NCBI RefSeq assembly: GCF_011043525.1
Contig: NZ_JAAKGO010000001.1
Location: 186,001-250,000 of the forward strand
DNA from: Sphingobacterium sp. SGG-5
GTDB lineage: Bacteria; Bacteroidota; Bacteroidia; Sphingobacteriales; Sphingobacteriaceae
Reading direction: 5' to 3'
DNA length: 64,000 bases
The notes below the pieces were generated by a model that ran no database searches, was not told the DNA's origin, and saw only the letters and a program-made list of their open reading frames with translations. Position 1 is the first letter of the stretch. Every line of letters starts with the position of its first letter. Below are positions 9,290 through 17,755 of this stretch, piece after piece. The position numbers and the translations under genes are program-made.

Positions 9290-10435
9290 TTAGCGTCGTA
9301 CCATAACCCTCCTTTCTATGGTCTCAAATTGCACACTTTCGGTAAGGGATATTTTTCGCAGTACGTCTTGTATGTCCCCGGACCGGGATACCGAACCTGT
9401 AAAAATGAGACCATCAACAGCATCGAGATACTGTACTTCTACATCATACCAACGCGCCAACTGCTGCATGATATCACGTAGCGGCGTATTGTTAAAGATA
9501 AATTTGCCATTTTTCCAGGCGATAGCTTGCATAGCATGTACACTTGATTTGGCGATAACATTATTTTCAAGTACCACCTGCTCATTAGGCCTGAGCAATA
9601 CTTCATCTGTACGGTCATCGTGTACTGCCTTTACTAATACGGAACCTTCCAACAGCGTAGTCGTCATCTTCTGATCTTCGGCATAGGCCGTAATGTTAAA
9701 TTTAGTCCCTTTGACTATCGTCTGTTGGTTCAGAGACGTGACGATAAAAGGTTTCTGCTGATCGTGAGCGACTTCAAAATAACCTTCTCCGGTCAACTCT
9801 ACCGAGCGTGTATTACCCCCGAAAGCTATAGGAAACCGCAACGAGGATGCTGCATTAAGCCATACTACCGAGTTGTCAGGGAGTACGACTTTATATTGAC
9901 CGCCACGCGGCGTAGATATCGTGTTATAAATTTCCTTCGCCTGATGGTGCGGGGTTTCACTCATTTTATAGGCCAAAGTACCGTCATCCATCTTAGTGAT
10001 GATCATGCCGCCTTCGGCTACATAATCGCCAACCGCTACACTGTCCAGATGGATAGTACGCCCATCGGCAAGTGTAAGCAAGGCTTGGTCACGTCCAGCC
10101 GCTATCGGAGAATTGTCCTGCTGTACTGCAACCTGCTCAATATCCGGTGCCGCAGATTTCCACATATAAAAAACAGCTATCCCCAGTACCATAACGATAG
10201 ATGCGGCCACAGCTGCAATCTTTCGGATCGGCCATATGCTTTTGCCGGTTTTTTCACTTTCCAGTGCTTGCCATACTTCCACAAAATGTTCCTCAGCCAG
10301 CAACGGATCTATTTTAAACTCCCGATCATAATTTTTCGTGTACCATTCTTCTACCCATGCGCGTTCTTCTTCCGTGCACCGGCCGTCCACGTAGCGCTGT
10401 AGAATTTCTTTGGTATTATATTGTCGCTTTTTCAA
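9290..10435 (-). CDS. FecR family anti-sigma factor
   Basis: A 381-residue inner-membrane anti-sigma regulator. Residues about 8-55 form the cytoplasmic sigma-binding part (EILQRYVDGRCTEEERAWVEEWY). One membrane segment follows at about 70-90 (IAAVAASIVMVLGIAVFYMW). The periplasmic FecR domain covers about 165-265 (YNTISTPRGGQYKVVLPDNS, VWLNAASSLRFPIAF, VELTGEGYFEVAH). The C-terminal STN-like DUF4974 domain spans about 310-378 (FIFNNTPLRDIMQQLARWYD). It holds the sigma factor encoded just upstream until the STN domain of the SusC protein signals substrate. It is separated from sigma by about 80 bp and from susC by a hairpin. Confidence 0.93.
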   Translation of the reverse strand: MKKRQYNTKEILQRYVDGRCTEEERAWVEEWYTKNYDREFKIDPLLAEEHFVEVWQALESEKTGKSIWPIRKIAAVAASIVMVLGIAVFYMWKSAAPDIEQVAVQQDNSPIAAGRDQALLTLADGRTIHLDSVAVGDYVAEGGMIITKMDDGTLAYKMSETPHHQAKEIYNTISTPRGGQYKVVLPDNSVVWLNAASSLRFPIAFGGNTRSVELTGEGYFEVAHDQQKPFIVTSLNQQTIVKGTKFNITAYAEDQKMTTTLLEGSVLVKAVHDDRTDEVLLRPNEQVVLENNVIAKSSVHAMQAIAWKNGKFIFNNTPLRDIMQQLARWYDVEVQYLDAVDGLIFTGSVSRSGDIQDVLRKISLTESVQFETIERRVMVRR

Positions 10436-10517
10436 TTGTTCCTTTCTACTTTCGGTTTATACAGAAAGAGAGACAAACAAGAGAGGTGTTGGGGGGTAAA
10501 GAAAAGACAATTTTTTA

Positions 10518-11111
10518 TTAAATACCTGTAACAAAGCAGAATAAAATAAAAAAACCTAAACGAAGACGTAGGATTTTAAGTGCTCCTTTGACATGGCTAC
10601 GGACACTTTGCTCACTGATATGGAGTTGCTCAGCAATTTCTTTGTGGGAAAGACCTTCCTTGCGGCTGAGCTCAAAGACCGTGCGCATCTTGGCAGGAAG
10701 AGATGCAATCTCTCCCTCGATAAGTTCCCGCAACATTTTTTCTCGTACCAGATGGTCTGTGCCGACCTGAGCATGTGCCAGAAATCCTTCAAAAGAATGA
10801 ATATATTCGTCCGCACGCCGACCTTTCAGCTGATGGTTGATCACTCTGTTCCGGACCGATTGATAAAGATAGGATGTCAGATTTTCTTCGATATAGAACG
10901 ATTCCCTATTTTGCCATAAAGCAGAAAAAATATCATGAATGATGTCTTTGGCCTCTTCCTGATCCTTGAGATGTTTTGACGCATGGACGTACAAAAGACC
11001 TTTGTATCGGTGGTAGATGATTTCAAAAGCCAACCTATCCCCTTTCCGCAACTTTTGCAGCAGATCCTTCTCATCAGTATCATATCGTGTACGCATAGGC
11101 AACTGGCTCAT
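10518..11111 (-). CDS. RNA polymerase ECF sigma factor, FecI-like
   Basis: A 197-residue ECF sigma factor. Region 2 is at about residues 24-90 (LAFEIIYHRYKGLLYVHASK, AKDIIHDIFSALWQNRESF). Region 4 is at about 130-182, with the helix-turn-helix GLSHKEIAEQLHISEQSVRS. No extra C-terminal domain is present. It is the first gene of the minus-strand locus and pairs with the FecR protein behind it. It presumably directs RNA polymerase to the susC promoter when the cognate substrate is bound. The gene is divergent from the AI-2E permease, with about 200 bp between the starts. Confidence 0.93.
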   Translation of the reverse strand: MSQLPMRTRYDTDEKDLLQKLRKGDRLAFEIIYHRYKGLLYVHASKHLKDQEEAKDIIHDIFSALWQNRESFYIEENLTSYLYQSVRNRVINHQLKGRRADEYIHSFEGFLAHAQVGTDHLVREKMLRELIEGEIASLPAKMRTVFELSRKEGLSHKEIAEQLHISEQSVRSHVKGALKILRLRLGFFILFCFVTGI

Positions 11112-11308
11112 TCAAAATTAAAAAAAAGATATATACAAAACAAAAAACATCCGGGATACCAAGTGACAATATTACCCAACAAAGTTTAAATACGGATTAA
11201 CAGAATATGATGAAAACTTTAAATCATAAAATTTTTCATTTTTCAATATTTGTGGTTAGGTTAGCATTTTGGTCATCCGCAATAAAAATACGCCTTAAGA
11301 ATAAAACG

Positions 11309-12358
11309 ATGAAACACAAACAGATCAACAATAACTCGATTAACCAGATCATGCTCATTCTGATTATCCTTTTGATCTGCATATTGATTTTTAAGAATCT
11401 GTTGTATTACCTTCCCGGCTTTCTGGGGGCCGTGACGCTGTATATACTCTTCCGGAAGACCTACTTTAACCTGACGGAACGACGAAAATGGAACAGACCG
11501 TTGACCAGTTTATTGTTCATTGTATTATCTATCGTATTCATTGTATTCCCGCTTTGGGGAATGATAGACTACCTTGTCCGACAGATCAGCACATTCGCAA
11601 GCAATACTGAACACATCGTACGACAGTTTAATCTGATGAAGGAATATATGAGCGACAAACCGTTGCTTAAGGAGATTGATCTTTCTGATGAAGCTTTATT
11701 GGCTTTTTTACAGCGCCTGACCCGCTACATTCCCAACGTGCTCAATTCTGTCGTCGAGATAGCGATCAACCTCATCACAACCTTCTTTGTCCTGTATTTC
11801 ATGCAAGTATATGCGAAGAAAATGGAAGATTATATCTATCGTGCTATACCTTTTTCGGCGAAGAGCAAAAACGAAATCTGGCAGGAGGTCAATCTGATGG
11901 TGCGCTCGAATGCCTTAGGTATTCCTATTCTGGGCGTCTGTCAGGGATTGGTGGCCATGTTAGGTTATTGGATGTTTGGCGTTGACAATTTCATCCTCTG
12001 GGGAATACTCACGGGTGTATCCTCCATCATCCCGGTATTGGGTACCATGACGATTTATGTACCATTAGGCATTATGGTGTTAGCCACGGGGCAAACGGTA
12101 AACGGAATAGGTTTACTCGTCTATAGTTTCCTTTTAGTGGGAGGAATTGACAATATTCTACGCTTTACTATCCTTAAAACATTAGGGAACGTTCCCCCGC
12201 TGATTACAGTATTCGGCGTCTTGCTCGGCCTCAATTTATTTGGCATGTTGGGATTAATATTTGGTCCTTTGATACTTTCATCCGTACAGGTTCTTATCAA
12301 AGTTTATGGAAATGAGTTCGGCAGATCGGATAGAGACGAACAAGAATTAAATGTGTGA
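11309..12358 (+). CDS. AI-2E family transporter (PerM-like permease)
   Basis: Inner-membrane permease of about 349 residues with roughly eight hydrophobic segments. It begins IMLILIILLICILIFKNLLY and has the family's C-terminal half (GIPILGVCQGLVAMLGYWMFG, ILWGILTGVSSIIPVLGT, VPPLITVFGVLLGLNLFGML, LGLIFGPLILSSVQVL). The family was named for TqsA-type AI-2 export but also contains cation/proton antiporters, so the substrate is not known here. The start is placed at ATG 11309, just before the first membrane helix and behind an A-rich leader. An ATG at 11207 would add a 34-residue extension that looks non-conserved. Confidence 0.85.
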   Translation: MKHKQINNNSINQIMLILIILLICILIFKNLLYYLPGFLGAVTLYILFRKTYFNLTERRKWNRPLTSLLFIVLSIVFIVFPLWGMIDYLVRQISTFASNTEHIVRQFNLMKEYMSDKPLLKEIDLSDEALLAFLQRLTRYIPNVLNSVVEIAINLITTFFVLYFMQVYAKKMEDYIYRAIPFSAKSKNEIWQEVNLMVRSNALGIPILGVCQGLVAMLGYWMFGVDNFILWGILTGVSSIIPVLGTMTIYVPLGIMVLATGQTVNGIGLLVYSFLLVGGIDNILRFTILKTLGNVPPLITVFGVLLGLNLFGMLGLIFGPLILSSVQVLIKVYGNEFGRSDRDEQELNV

Positions 12359-12399
12359 AATTTCAAAAAACAGTGTTAACAAACTGTTAAATGGGTTTA

Positions 12400-12426
12400 A
12401 AAGTAATCACTTACTTTTTTTAAAAA
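12400..12426 (+). terminator. Possible weak terminator after the AI-2E gene
   Basis: Short AT-rich hairpin AAAGTAA-TCAC-TTACTTT (12400-12417) followed by a T-run. It lies about 40 bp past the permease stop. Confidence 0.4.
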
Positions 12427-12432
12427 AACATC

Positions 12433-12463
12433 TTTGGATAAAGATTCGAACTCTGTATGTTTG
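12433..12463 (+). promoter_or_regulatory. Bacteroidota consensus promoter for a small transcript
   Basis: TTTG (12433-12436), a spacer of exactly 19 nt, then TATGTTTG (12456-12463). This fits TTTG-N19-TAnnTTTG perfectly. Transcription would begin near 12470, with no long gene before the hairpin terminator at 12602. Confidence 0.75.
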
Positions 12464-12469
12464 TAGTGT

Positions 12470-12638
12470 TAAGGGAGATGAAAAGAAAAAACAATGTGAG
12501 TATCAGCTCACATTGGTAACCAAAAAACTAAACAGTGATAGACTTCAATGTCTTTAAACTTGAAGATATTATTCTATCCAATTATAGACTATTTTGATAA
12601 AGAAACTTGTCGTGACGTGCGGCAAGTTTCTTTGTTTT
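12470..12638 (+). ncRNA. Candidate small noncoding RNA, about 170 nt
   Basis: The segment lies between a consensus promoter and a strong terminator, in the gap between the AI-2E permease and rbfA. It has a perfect 9-bp hairpin CAATGTGAG (12492-12500) / CTCACATTG (12507-12515) with a 6-nt loop. Its 3' end is an 11-bp stem GAAACTTGTCG (12602-12612) / CGGCAAGTTTC (12620-12630) with one G-T pair, followed by TTTGTTTT. The only reading frame is a 13-codon peptide starting MKRKNN, whose ATG directly abuts a GGGAG, too close to serve as a normal ribosome-binding site. I do not recognise a known RNA family; a leader peptide is the alternative. Confidence 0.55.
12602..12638 (+). terminator. Intrinsic terminator of the small transcript
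   Basis: An 11-bp stem GAAACTTGTCG/CGGCAAGTTTC with a 7-nt loop, followed by TTTGTTTT. Confidence 0.75.
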
Positions 12639-12704
12639 AAGCGTAATCCTCATAAATGATTTTTGTTTATTTTTAATGGTATGCATGAGCTCATTAACAT
12701 CCGG

Positions 12705-12736
12705 TTCGTAAATGCAAGGCATTTTATTTAAGTTTG
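12705..12736 (+). promoter_or_regulatory. rbfA promoter
   Basis: TTCG (12705-12708), 20-nt spacer, TAAGTTTG (12729-12736). This is a near-consensus Bacteroidota promoter 40 bp upstream of the rbfA start. Confidence 0.6.
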
Positions 12737-12776
12737 TGTAATAAGACAAATCATCTTATATACAAATAGGAGAAAT

Positions 12777-13148
12777 ATGGGAACGGAAAGCAAGAGACAA
12801 CAACGCTTTGCTGGCGTTATTCAGCAAGATATAGCCGAGCTATTTCAACGTGAAGGCAACGTATGGGCACCAGGTGCTTTTATTACAGTAACACGCGTAC
12901 GGGTGACACCCGATTTATCGATAGCACGTATTTATCTAAGTTTTTTAAATACCAAAACAGCGAAAGAGGATTTGGAGACGATTAAAAGTAAGGCAGGCGA
13001 GATACGGTATAAGCTCGGTCTCCGTATAAAAAACCAAGCTCGGATAGTCCCTCACCTTGAATTTTTCTTGGATGACACCAACGAATACGTGGAGCATATG
13101 GATCGGTTATTTGACGAAATCAGTAAGGAACCGCGACAACCCGACTAA
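12777..13148 (+). CDS. rbfA: 30S ribosome-binding factor RbfA
   Basis: A 123-residue cytoplasmic KH-type protein that helps mature the 5' end of 16S rRNA and acts in late 30S assembly. The family pattern is clear: N-terminal helix RQQRFAGVIQQDIAELFQRE, then ITVTRVRVTPDLSIARIYLS and the C-terminal RIVPHLEFFLDDTNEYVEHMDRLF. Length is normal. The start ATG follows the A-rich leader AATAGGAGAAAT, which holds a good ribosome-binding site. aat begins 19 bp downstream, so the two are probably co-transcribed. Confidence 0.95.
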   Translation: MGTESKRQQRFAGVIQQDIAELFQREGNVWAPGAFITVTRVRVTPDLSIARIYLSFLNTKTAKEDLETIKSKAGEIRYKLGLRIKNQARIVPHLEFFLDDTNEYVEHMDRLFDEISKEPRQPD

Positions 13149-13167
13149 TCGGGTTATCTATTTCATT

Positions 13168-13836
13168 ATGCTTTTTGAACTTGACCCTGAACGACCCGTA
13201 TTCCCCCATCCGAGCCTTGCTGATGAAGATGGGCTACTTGCCGTCGGCGGCGATCTTTCTGCGCAACGTTTGCTGAATGCGTATAGCCAAGGCATCTTTC
13301 CCTGGTATTCGGAAGAAACACCTATACTTTGGTATGCTCCTCATGAGCGCTTTGTGCTCTATCCGCAGAAAATAAAAATAAGCAAGAGTATGCAAAAGGC
13401 TTTTGCCCGTAACGATTTTGCATTTACCACCAACCAGCTTTTCGAACAGGTGATCTACAACTGCTCCAGCGCATATAGAAAAGGTCAGACCGGCACATGG
13501 ATTGTATCCGACATGATAAAAGCTTACATTCACATGCATCAGCTCGGTTTCGCCCATAGCATTGAGGTCTGGCAAAATGACACCTTGGTAGGTGGGCTGT
13601 ATGGCATACTCGTTGGAAAGGTGTTCTGTGGCGAAAGTATGTTTTCCAAAGTGCCCAATGCCTCGAAAGCCGCTTTAATCTATCTCTGCCAAAACTATGA
13701 GCTCGCGTTGATCGACTGTCAGGTGCATTCACGCCATCTGGAAAATATGGGTGCGGAAAATATGTCCCAAAAGGACTATTTAGCCCTATTGGAACAACAG
13801 GATTATAAAGCCCATGGTCTGTCTGAATTGTTATAA
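13168..13836 (+). CDS. aat: Leucyl/phenylalanyl-tRNA--protein transferase
   Basis: Cytoplasmic enzyme of the N-end rule pathway: it moves Leu or Phe from tRNA onto proteins with N-terminal Arg or Lys, marking them for ClpAP. The family hallmarks are FPHPSLADEDGLLAVGGDLS near the N-terminus, YSQGIFPWYSEETPILWYAP, GGLYGILVGKVFCGESMFS and LIDCQVHSRHLENMGAE. The frame is open upstream to 13057, but that part overlaps rbfA and is not conserved, so ATG 13168 (MLFELDP) is chosen, giving 222 residues. Confidence 0.95.
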   Translation: MLFELDPERPVFPHPSLADEDGLLAVGGDLSAQRLLNAYSQGIFPWYSEETPILWYAPHERFVLYPQKIKISKSMQKAFARNDFAFTTNQLFEQVIYNCSSAYRKGQTGTWIVSDMIKAYIHMHQLGFAHSIEVWQNDTLVGGLYGILVGKVFCGESMFSKVPNASKAALIYLCQNYELALIDCQVHSRHLENMGAENMSQKDYLALLEQQDYKAHGLSELL

Positions 13837-13854
13837 ATTTTTATAAAAAGAACT

Positions 13855-14502
13855 ATGCATTTTAAAATAGGAGACTTTGTACGTTTTGTGGATGAACCTA
13901 TCGAAGGACACATCACATCCATACAGGACAACGATATTGTGGGCGTAACGGATAACGAAGGCTTCGAAATACCCGTTCTAAAATCTAAAATCACACTTGT
14001 CCACGGCAACATGCGTATGCCGGAAGATGACATGGAGGATACCGCAGCGGCCGCGAATCAACCCTTTATAGATAAGGGCATCTATATTGGTATTGGTGGT
14101 GAACAAAAGGAAGGATTAGCCAAGTTCTTTTTGATTAATGAAACATCTTACGAACTGCTGGTCTCTATATCTACCCTATCGGGTTCAAAAACGACTGGCC
14201 TGTTCGCCAATGTTATTCCCAAAAATGATTTTGCCCAGATCTATACGGCTAACTTCTCCGCTCTTGGCAAATGGCCTACCTTTCATATACAGATCATCCG
14301 TCATAGCCGGGTGCCACAAACCCAAACCCAGCCGTTAAGTAAAGAATTCCGCGTAAAACCTATGGATCTTATTCGTTCCAAAGAACGCGTTGCGCTATTA
14401 ACTGAGAAAGTATGGCTGTACGAGCTGGACAAGACGGAAGAGGACATCGGATTGGATAAACTCAAGTCTCATTTTATCTCCCATCGTCCCAATAAACGAT
14501 AA
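13855..14502 (+). CDS. DUF2027 domain protein, lacking a Smr domain
   Basis: A 215-residue cytoplasmic protein. The N-terminal 50 residues (FKIGDFVRFVDEPIEGHITS, IVGVTDNEGFEIPVLKSKI) are the SH3-like start of Bacteroidota DUF2027 proteins, followed by the family core (GIYIGIGGEQKEGLAKFFLI). Longer family members end in a Smr domain linked to mismatch or RNA processing; this one stops before any Smr motif. It starts 18 bp after aat and probably shares its transcript. The function is unknown. Confidence 0.75.
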   Translation: MHFKIGDFVRFVDEPIEGHITSIQDNDIVGVTDNEGFEIPVLKSKITLVHGNMRMPEDDMEDTAAAANQPFIDKGIYIGIGGEQKEGLAKFFLINETSYELLVSISTLSGSKTTGLFANVIPKNDFAQIYTANFSALGKWPTFHIQIIRHSRVPQTQTQPLSKEFRVKPMDLIRSKERVALLTEKVWLYELDKTEEDIGLDKLKSHFISHRPNKR

Positions 14503-14674
14503 GGTGACCTGTCTCACATTATACTACCGAAATAATGATTGTCATCACGCCGTTTTTCCGACGCAAATACAAACATCTATATATCAGTACAATACACCTT
14601 AAAATCATCTATTTAAAAACGTTCTAAATTAATGCCTTTGACAGATTTTTGACAGAAGAGACAAGGTTTTAATC

Positions 14675-14682
14675 TACATTTG
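14675..14682 (+). promoter_or_regulatory. hemA promoter -7 element
   Basis: TACATTTG matches TAnnTTTG. A TTTG lies 23 nt upstream, at the long end of accepted spacing. Transcription would start near 14689 with a leader of about 27 nt before the TTG start. Confidence 0.5.
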
Positions 14683-14715
14683 TGTCATTAGTTTTTTGTG
14701 CTAGAATAGAAAGCG

Positions 14716-15957
14716 TTGAAGAATTTAAAAGTAATAGCATTTACACACAAGCATGTTGACCTAAAAGATTTAGGCAATTTGGTGATCTGTAACGAAGAGT
14801 TGGATTCCAGATTGATTAATCTAAAAAACAATCTTGACATTCCGGAGATATTTTATATTGCGACATGTAATCGTGTGGAATTTGTTTTTTATGGTGCCCA
14901 CGAATTAACCGATGAATTTATCGCCAATTTCATGGATAAGATGAATTTTTGTGTACCATCCGAACGCCTTCAATGTTATTTAGGACAAGTCACCCGATAT
15001 TCCGGATTAGAAGCTTTACGCCATCTTTTCCGTATGTCATGTTCACTCGAAAGTTTGGTAGTAGGCGAAAAAGAAATCCTTGCCCAGGTGCGACGTGCTT
15101 TTGAAAAGTGTCGCAAAGCAGGATTTACCGGTGACTTTCTACGCTTAATGATGGATCGTCTGGTAAAAACAGCCAAGGAAGTCTATACCGATACAAACAT
15201 TTCACGCAATCCCATTTCGGTGGTCTCACTGGCCTACCGGAAACTGAAAGAAGTCAAGCTTCCTGAGAATCCAAGGATATTGGTCATTGGTTCCGGCGAG
15301 ACCAACCAAAATCTGGCGAAATACCTCAAAAAGCACAAGCTATCCAACTTCGTCGTCTTTAATCGCACGTTAGCCAATGCCACGGCGTTCGCGGCGGAGT
15401 TAAATGCGGAAGCTTATCCTTTAGCGGAGCTGAAAAATTACAAAAAGGGCTTTGACGTCATGATCACCTGTACAGGTGCACCCCATGCCATTATTGATCA
15501 GGCCACATACGAAAATCTACTACAGGGCGAAACAGACAAGAAAGTTATCGTCGATTTAGCCGTGCCCAACGATATAGACACACAGGTCATCGCAAATAAT
15601 CCTATTCATTACATCGAAATATCCGGCCTACAAGCCATTGCTGCCAAAAACATACAAGAACGTTATAGCGAGCTGGAGCACGCCGAACAGATTATCGACG
15701 TCAATATTGAGGAGTTTCTTCCTACCGTCAAACAAAGACGCGTAGAAGTGGCCATGCGCCAGGTCCCGACCACCATCAAAGAAATCCGCCATATGGCCAT
15801 TAACGAAGTTTTTGCCCAGGATGTCAATAACCTGGATCCACAAGCTCGTGCCGTTCTCGAAAAAGTCATGAACTACATGGAGAAAAAATACATTAAAGTT
15901 CCCATGGTTATGGCTAAGGAGATTCTAGTCAAAAGTTCGGAATACGAAAATAATTGA
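14716..15957 (+). CDS. hemA: Glutamyl-tRNA reductase
   Basis: First enzyme of C5-pathway heme synthesis: it reduces glutamyl-tRNA to glutamate-1-semialdehyde using NADPH. The catalytic-Cys motif ATCNRVEF is at about residue 50, followed by RHLFRMSCSLESLVVGEKEILAQV, the Rossmann segment ILVIGSGETNQNLAKYL and a C-terminal dimerisation helix. The total of 413 residues is normal. The start codon is TTG: an in-frame TAG nine bases upstream excludes anything earlier, and MKNLKVIAFTHKH fits the family N-terminus. The product feeds GSA to HemL, encoded 7 kb downstream. Confidence 0.95.
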   Translation: MKNLKVIAFTHKHVDLKDLGNLVICNEELDSRLINLKNNLDIPEIFYIATCNRVEFVFYGAHELTDEFIANFMDKMNFCVPSERLQCYLGQVTRYSGLEALRHLFRMSCSLESLVVGEKEILAQVRRAFEKCRKAGFTGDFLRLMMDRLVKTAKEVYTDTNISRNPISVVSLAYRKLKEVKLPENPRILVIGSGETNQNLAKYLKKHKLSNFVVFNRTLANATAFAAELNAEAYPLAELKNYKKGFDVMITCTGAPHAIIDQATYENLLQGETDKKVIVDLAVPNDIDTQVIANNPIHYIEISGLQAIAAKNIQERYSELEHAEQIIDVNIEEFLPTVKQRRVEVAMRQVPTTIKEIRHMAINEVFAQDVNNLDPQARAVLEKVMNYMEKKYIKVPMVMAKEILVKSSEYENN

Positions 15958-16066
15958 CACCCGCTTTCCCGGCCTCCTAAATATACTTTATTCTGACATT
16001 TAAGGTCAGTATTGTTCGTGTATTTGTCTAACTTTGCTACGTATATTTTCCTCATGTAAATCTTGA

Positions 16067-17656
16067 ATGGTGAACAGAAAATTAACTATTGGTACTCGTG
16101 GAAGTGAGCTTGCTTTGTGGCAGGCAAATTTTGTAAAAGACAAATTGGCCGCTATCGGTATCGAAGCCGAACTAAAAATTATCAAAACCCAAGGTGACAT
16201 TATCCAACACCTTCGGCTGGACAAGCTAGAAGGCAAAGGCTTCTTTACTAAGGAGCTCGAAGAAGAACTGTTAACCTCAAAGATTGATCTCGCCGTGCAT
16301 TCCCATAAGGACCTGCCAACGGTCAATCCTCCGGGACTGACGATTGCAGCTGTATCCGAACGAGAAGATCCTTCCGAAGTCATCATCATCCATAAAGACT
16401 GTGTGGACATCAGCAAACGGCTTTCGTTAAAACATAATGCCACTGTCGGCACATCCTCCAACCGGAGAAAAGCACAATTGCTGTCCCTTCGGCCCGATCT
16501 GGAATTTGACGACTTAAGGGGAAACCTACAGACACGCATCCAAAAGCTACGGGACGAAAAATACGACGCCATTGTATTAGCGAAGGCAGGTATTGCCCGC
16601 ATCCAAATGGATCTGTCTGACTTCCATATCGAAGAAATCGCGCCTGTAGAAGTCATCCCCGCTCCCGCCCAAGGCGTCTTAGCGATACAGATCCGCGAAG
16701 CCGATCAGGAACTCTACACCCTTTTACAACAGATAAACGACGCCGATGTAGCAGAAACGATTGCCGTAGAACGCAAAGTTCTGAACATGTTTGATGCCGG
16801 CTGTCACGCACCATTAGGCTGTTATTGCCGCAAACGGGATGGAAAATACGAAGCGTGGACATCCATCGCGGAAGACAACGAAGACTTTCCGGACCGTGTT
16901 TATATACAGTCGGAGACCACCGAAGGTATGGCCGATACCATATTCGCCAAATACGATAAAAGACGAAAACTACCTGCATCTGTCTTCATCACCCGGGACC
17001 TGGATGAAAACTCCTATCTCGCCCGTGCGTTGCGGAAGCATGCTATTCACATCGAAGACCGGTCGCTTATTAAAATCTATCCCACCATCAATGTGTTGGA
17101 TTCCTTTATCTTGAAAAGAGCCGATTGGATATTCTTCAACAGCAAAAATGCCATCGAGCACTTCTTCAACCTGAAACCGCTTTTGTTAAAGAAAACAAAA
17201 ATTGCCGTCTTAGGAAGGGGGTCCGAATCCACCTTACGAAAATTTGGCCGTGTTGCCGATTTTTCGGGCGATGACCTCGGCATCAGCACCGATGAAATTG
17301 CACAAGAATTTGCCAGACTGGTCGATGGACAGACCGTCCTCATCCCCCGTGCAAAAGGTTCCCTGCAAAGCATACAAAAGGCCCTGACAGCCAATACAAA
17401 AGTCATAGATATGCCTATCTATGAAACCGTATTAGACGAAAAAGTGGACAAGTCCAATGCCGAAGTCCTTATTTTCACCAGTCCCAGCAATGTCGAGGCT
17501 TATTTCAACGAGAACCTCGCCGATCCGGATCAAAAAATCATTTGTATCGGTTATTCTACCGCGAAGCTGATCGAAGAAATGGGATTAAAATATACCCTAC
17601 CCTTCTCGCCCGATGAAATGGGGTTAGCCGAAGCCGTGTTTGGACTGGAATATTAA
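16067..17656 (+). CDS. hemC-hemD: Fused porphobilinogen deaminase / uroporphyrinogen-III synthase
   Basis: One 529-residue protein carries two consecutive heme steps. Residues about 1-300 are HemC: LTIGTRGSELALWQA, KIDLAVHSHKDLPT, ANVGTSSNRR-type segment, DDLRGNLQTRIQKLRD, and FDAGCHAPLGCY with the Cys that binds the dipyrromethane cofactor. Residues about 305-529 are HemD: VFITRDLDENSYLARAL, ADWIFFNSKNAIEHFF, IAVLGRGSESTLRKFG, VLIFTSPSNVEAYF and the closing CIGYSTAKLIEEMGLK. Fusion lets linear hydroxymethylbilane pass straight to ring closure. Such fusions are known in Bacteroidota. No stop or frameshift interrupts the join. hemB follows 99 bp later. Confidence 0.94.
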   Translation: MVNRKLTIGTRGSELALWQANFVKDKLAAIGIEAELKIIKTQGDIIQHLRLDKLEGKGFFTKELEEELLTSKIDLAVHSHKDLPTVNPPGLTIAAVSEREDPSEVIIIHKDCVDISKRLSLKHNATVGTSSNRRKAQLLSLRPDLEFDDLRGNLQTRIQKLRDEKYDAIVLAKAGIARIQMDLSDFHIEEIAPVEVIPAPAQGVLAIQIREADQELYTLLQQINDADVAETIAVERKVLNMFDAGCHAPLGCYCRKRDGKYEAWTSIAEDNEDFPDRVYIQSETTEGMADTIFAKYDKRRKLPASVFITRDLDENSYLARALRKHAIHIEDRSLIKIYPTINVLDSFILKRADWIFFNSKNAIEHFFNLKPLLLKKTKIAVLGRGSESTLRKFGRVADFSGDDLGISTDEIAQEFARLVDGQTVLIPRAKGSLQSIQKALTANTKVIDMPIYETVLDEKVDKSNAEVLIFTSPSNVEAYFNENLADPDQKIICIGYSTAKLIEEMGLKYTLPFSPDEMGLAEAVFGLEY

Positions 17657-17677
17657 GAAGAAAGACAAAGAAACAAG

Positions 17678-17696
17678 CCTGCCTGCGGTAGGAAGG
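17678..17696. repeat. Dispersed CCTGCCTGC palindromic repeat, copy 1
   Basis: CCTGCCTGCGGTAGGAAGG. It is an imperfect copy of the short palindrome also found at 44106-44124 and 63721-63739, here in the hemCD-hemB gap. Confidence 0.6.
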
Positions 17697-17719
17697 GATT
17701 AAATATAAAAGACATACAG

Positions 17720-17751
17720 TCTAAATACTAAATACTTTGTACTAAATACTA
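17720..17751 (+). promoter_or_regulatory. Direct repeat in the hemB leader
   Basis: CTAAATACT occurs at 17721-17729 and again at 17742-17750, start to start 21 bp, directly before the hemB ATG (17756). The spacing equals two helical turns. It could be a regulator site or a translational enhancer; this is inference. Confidence 0.3.
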
Positions 17752-17755
17752 CAAA

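Noticed and set aside
12437..12463. tRNA-like T-arm text (GATTCGAACTC)
   Set aside because: The 5-bp T-stem does not pair on either strand and no acceptor or anticodon arm is present; it is part of the promoter spacer.
12351..12557. 68-codon plus-strand frame after the AI-2E gene
   Set aside because: It overlaps the permease end, has no ribosome-binding site, shows no domain and runs through the promoter and hairpin of the candidate small RNA.
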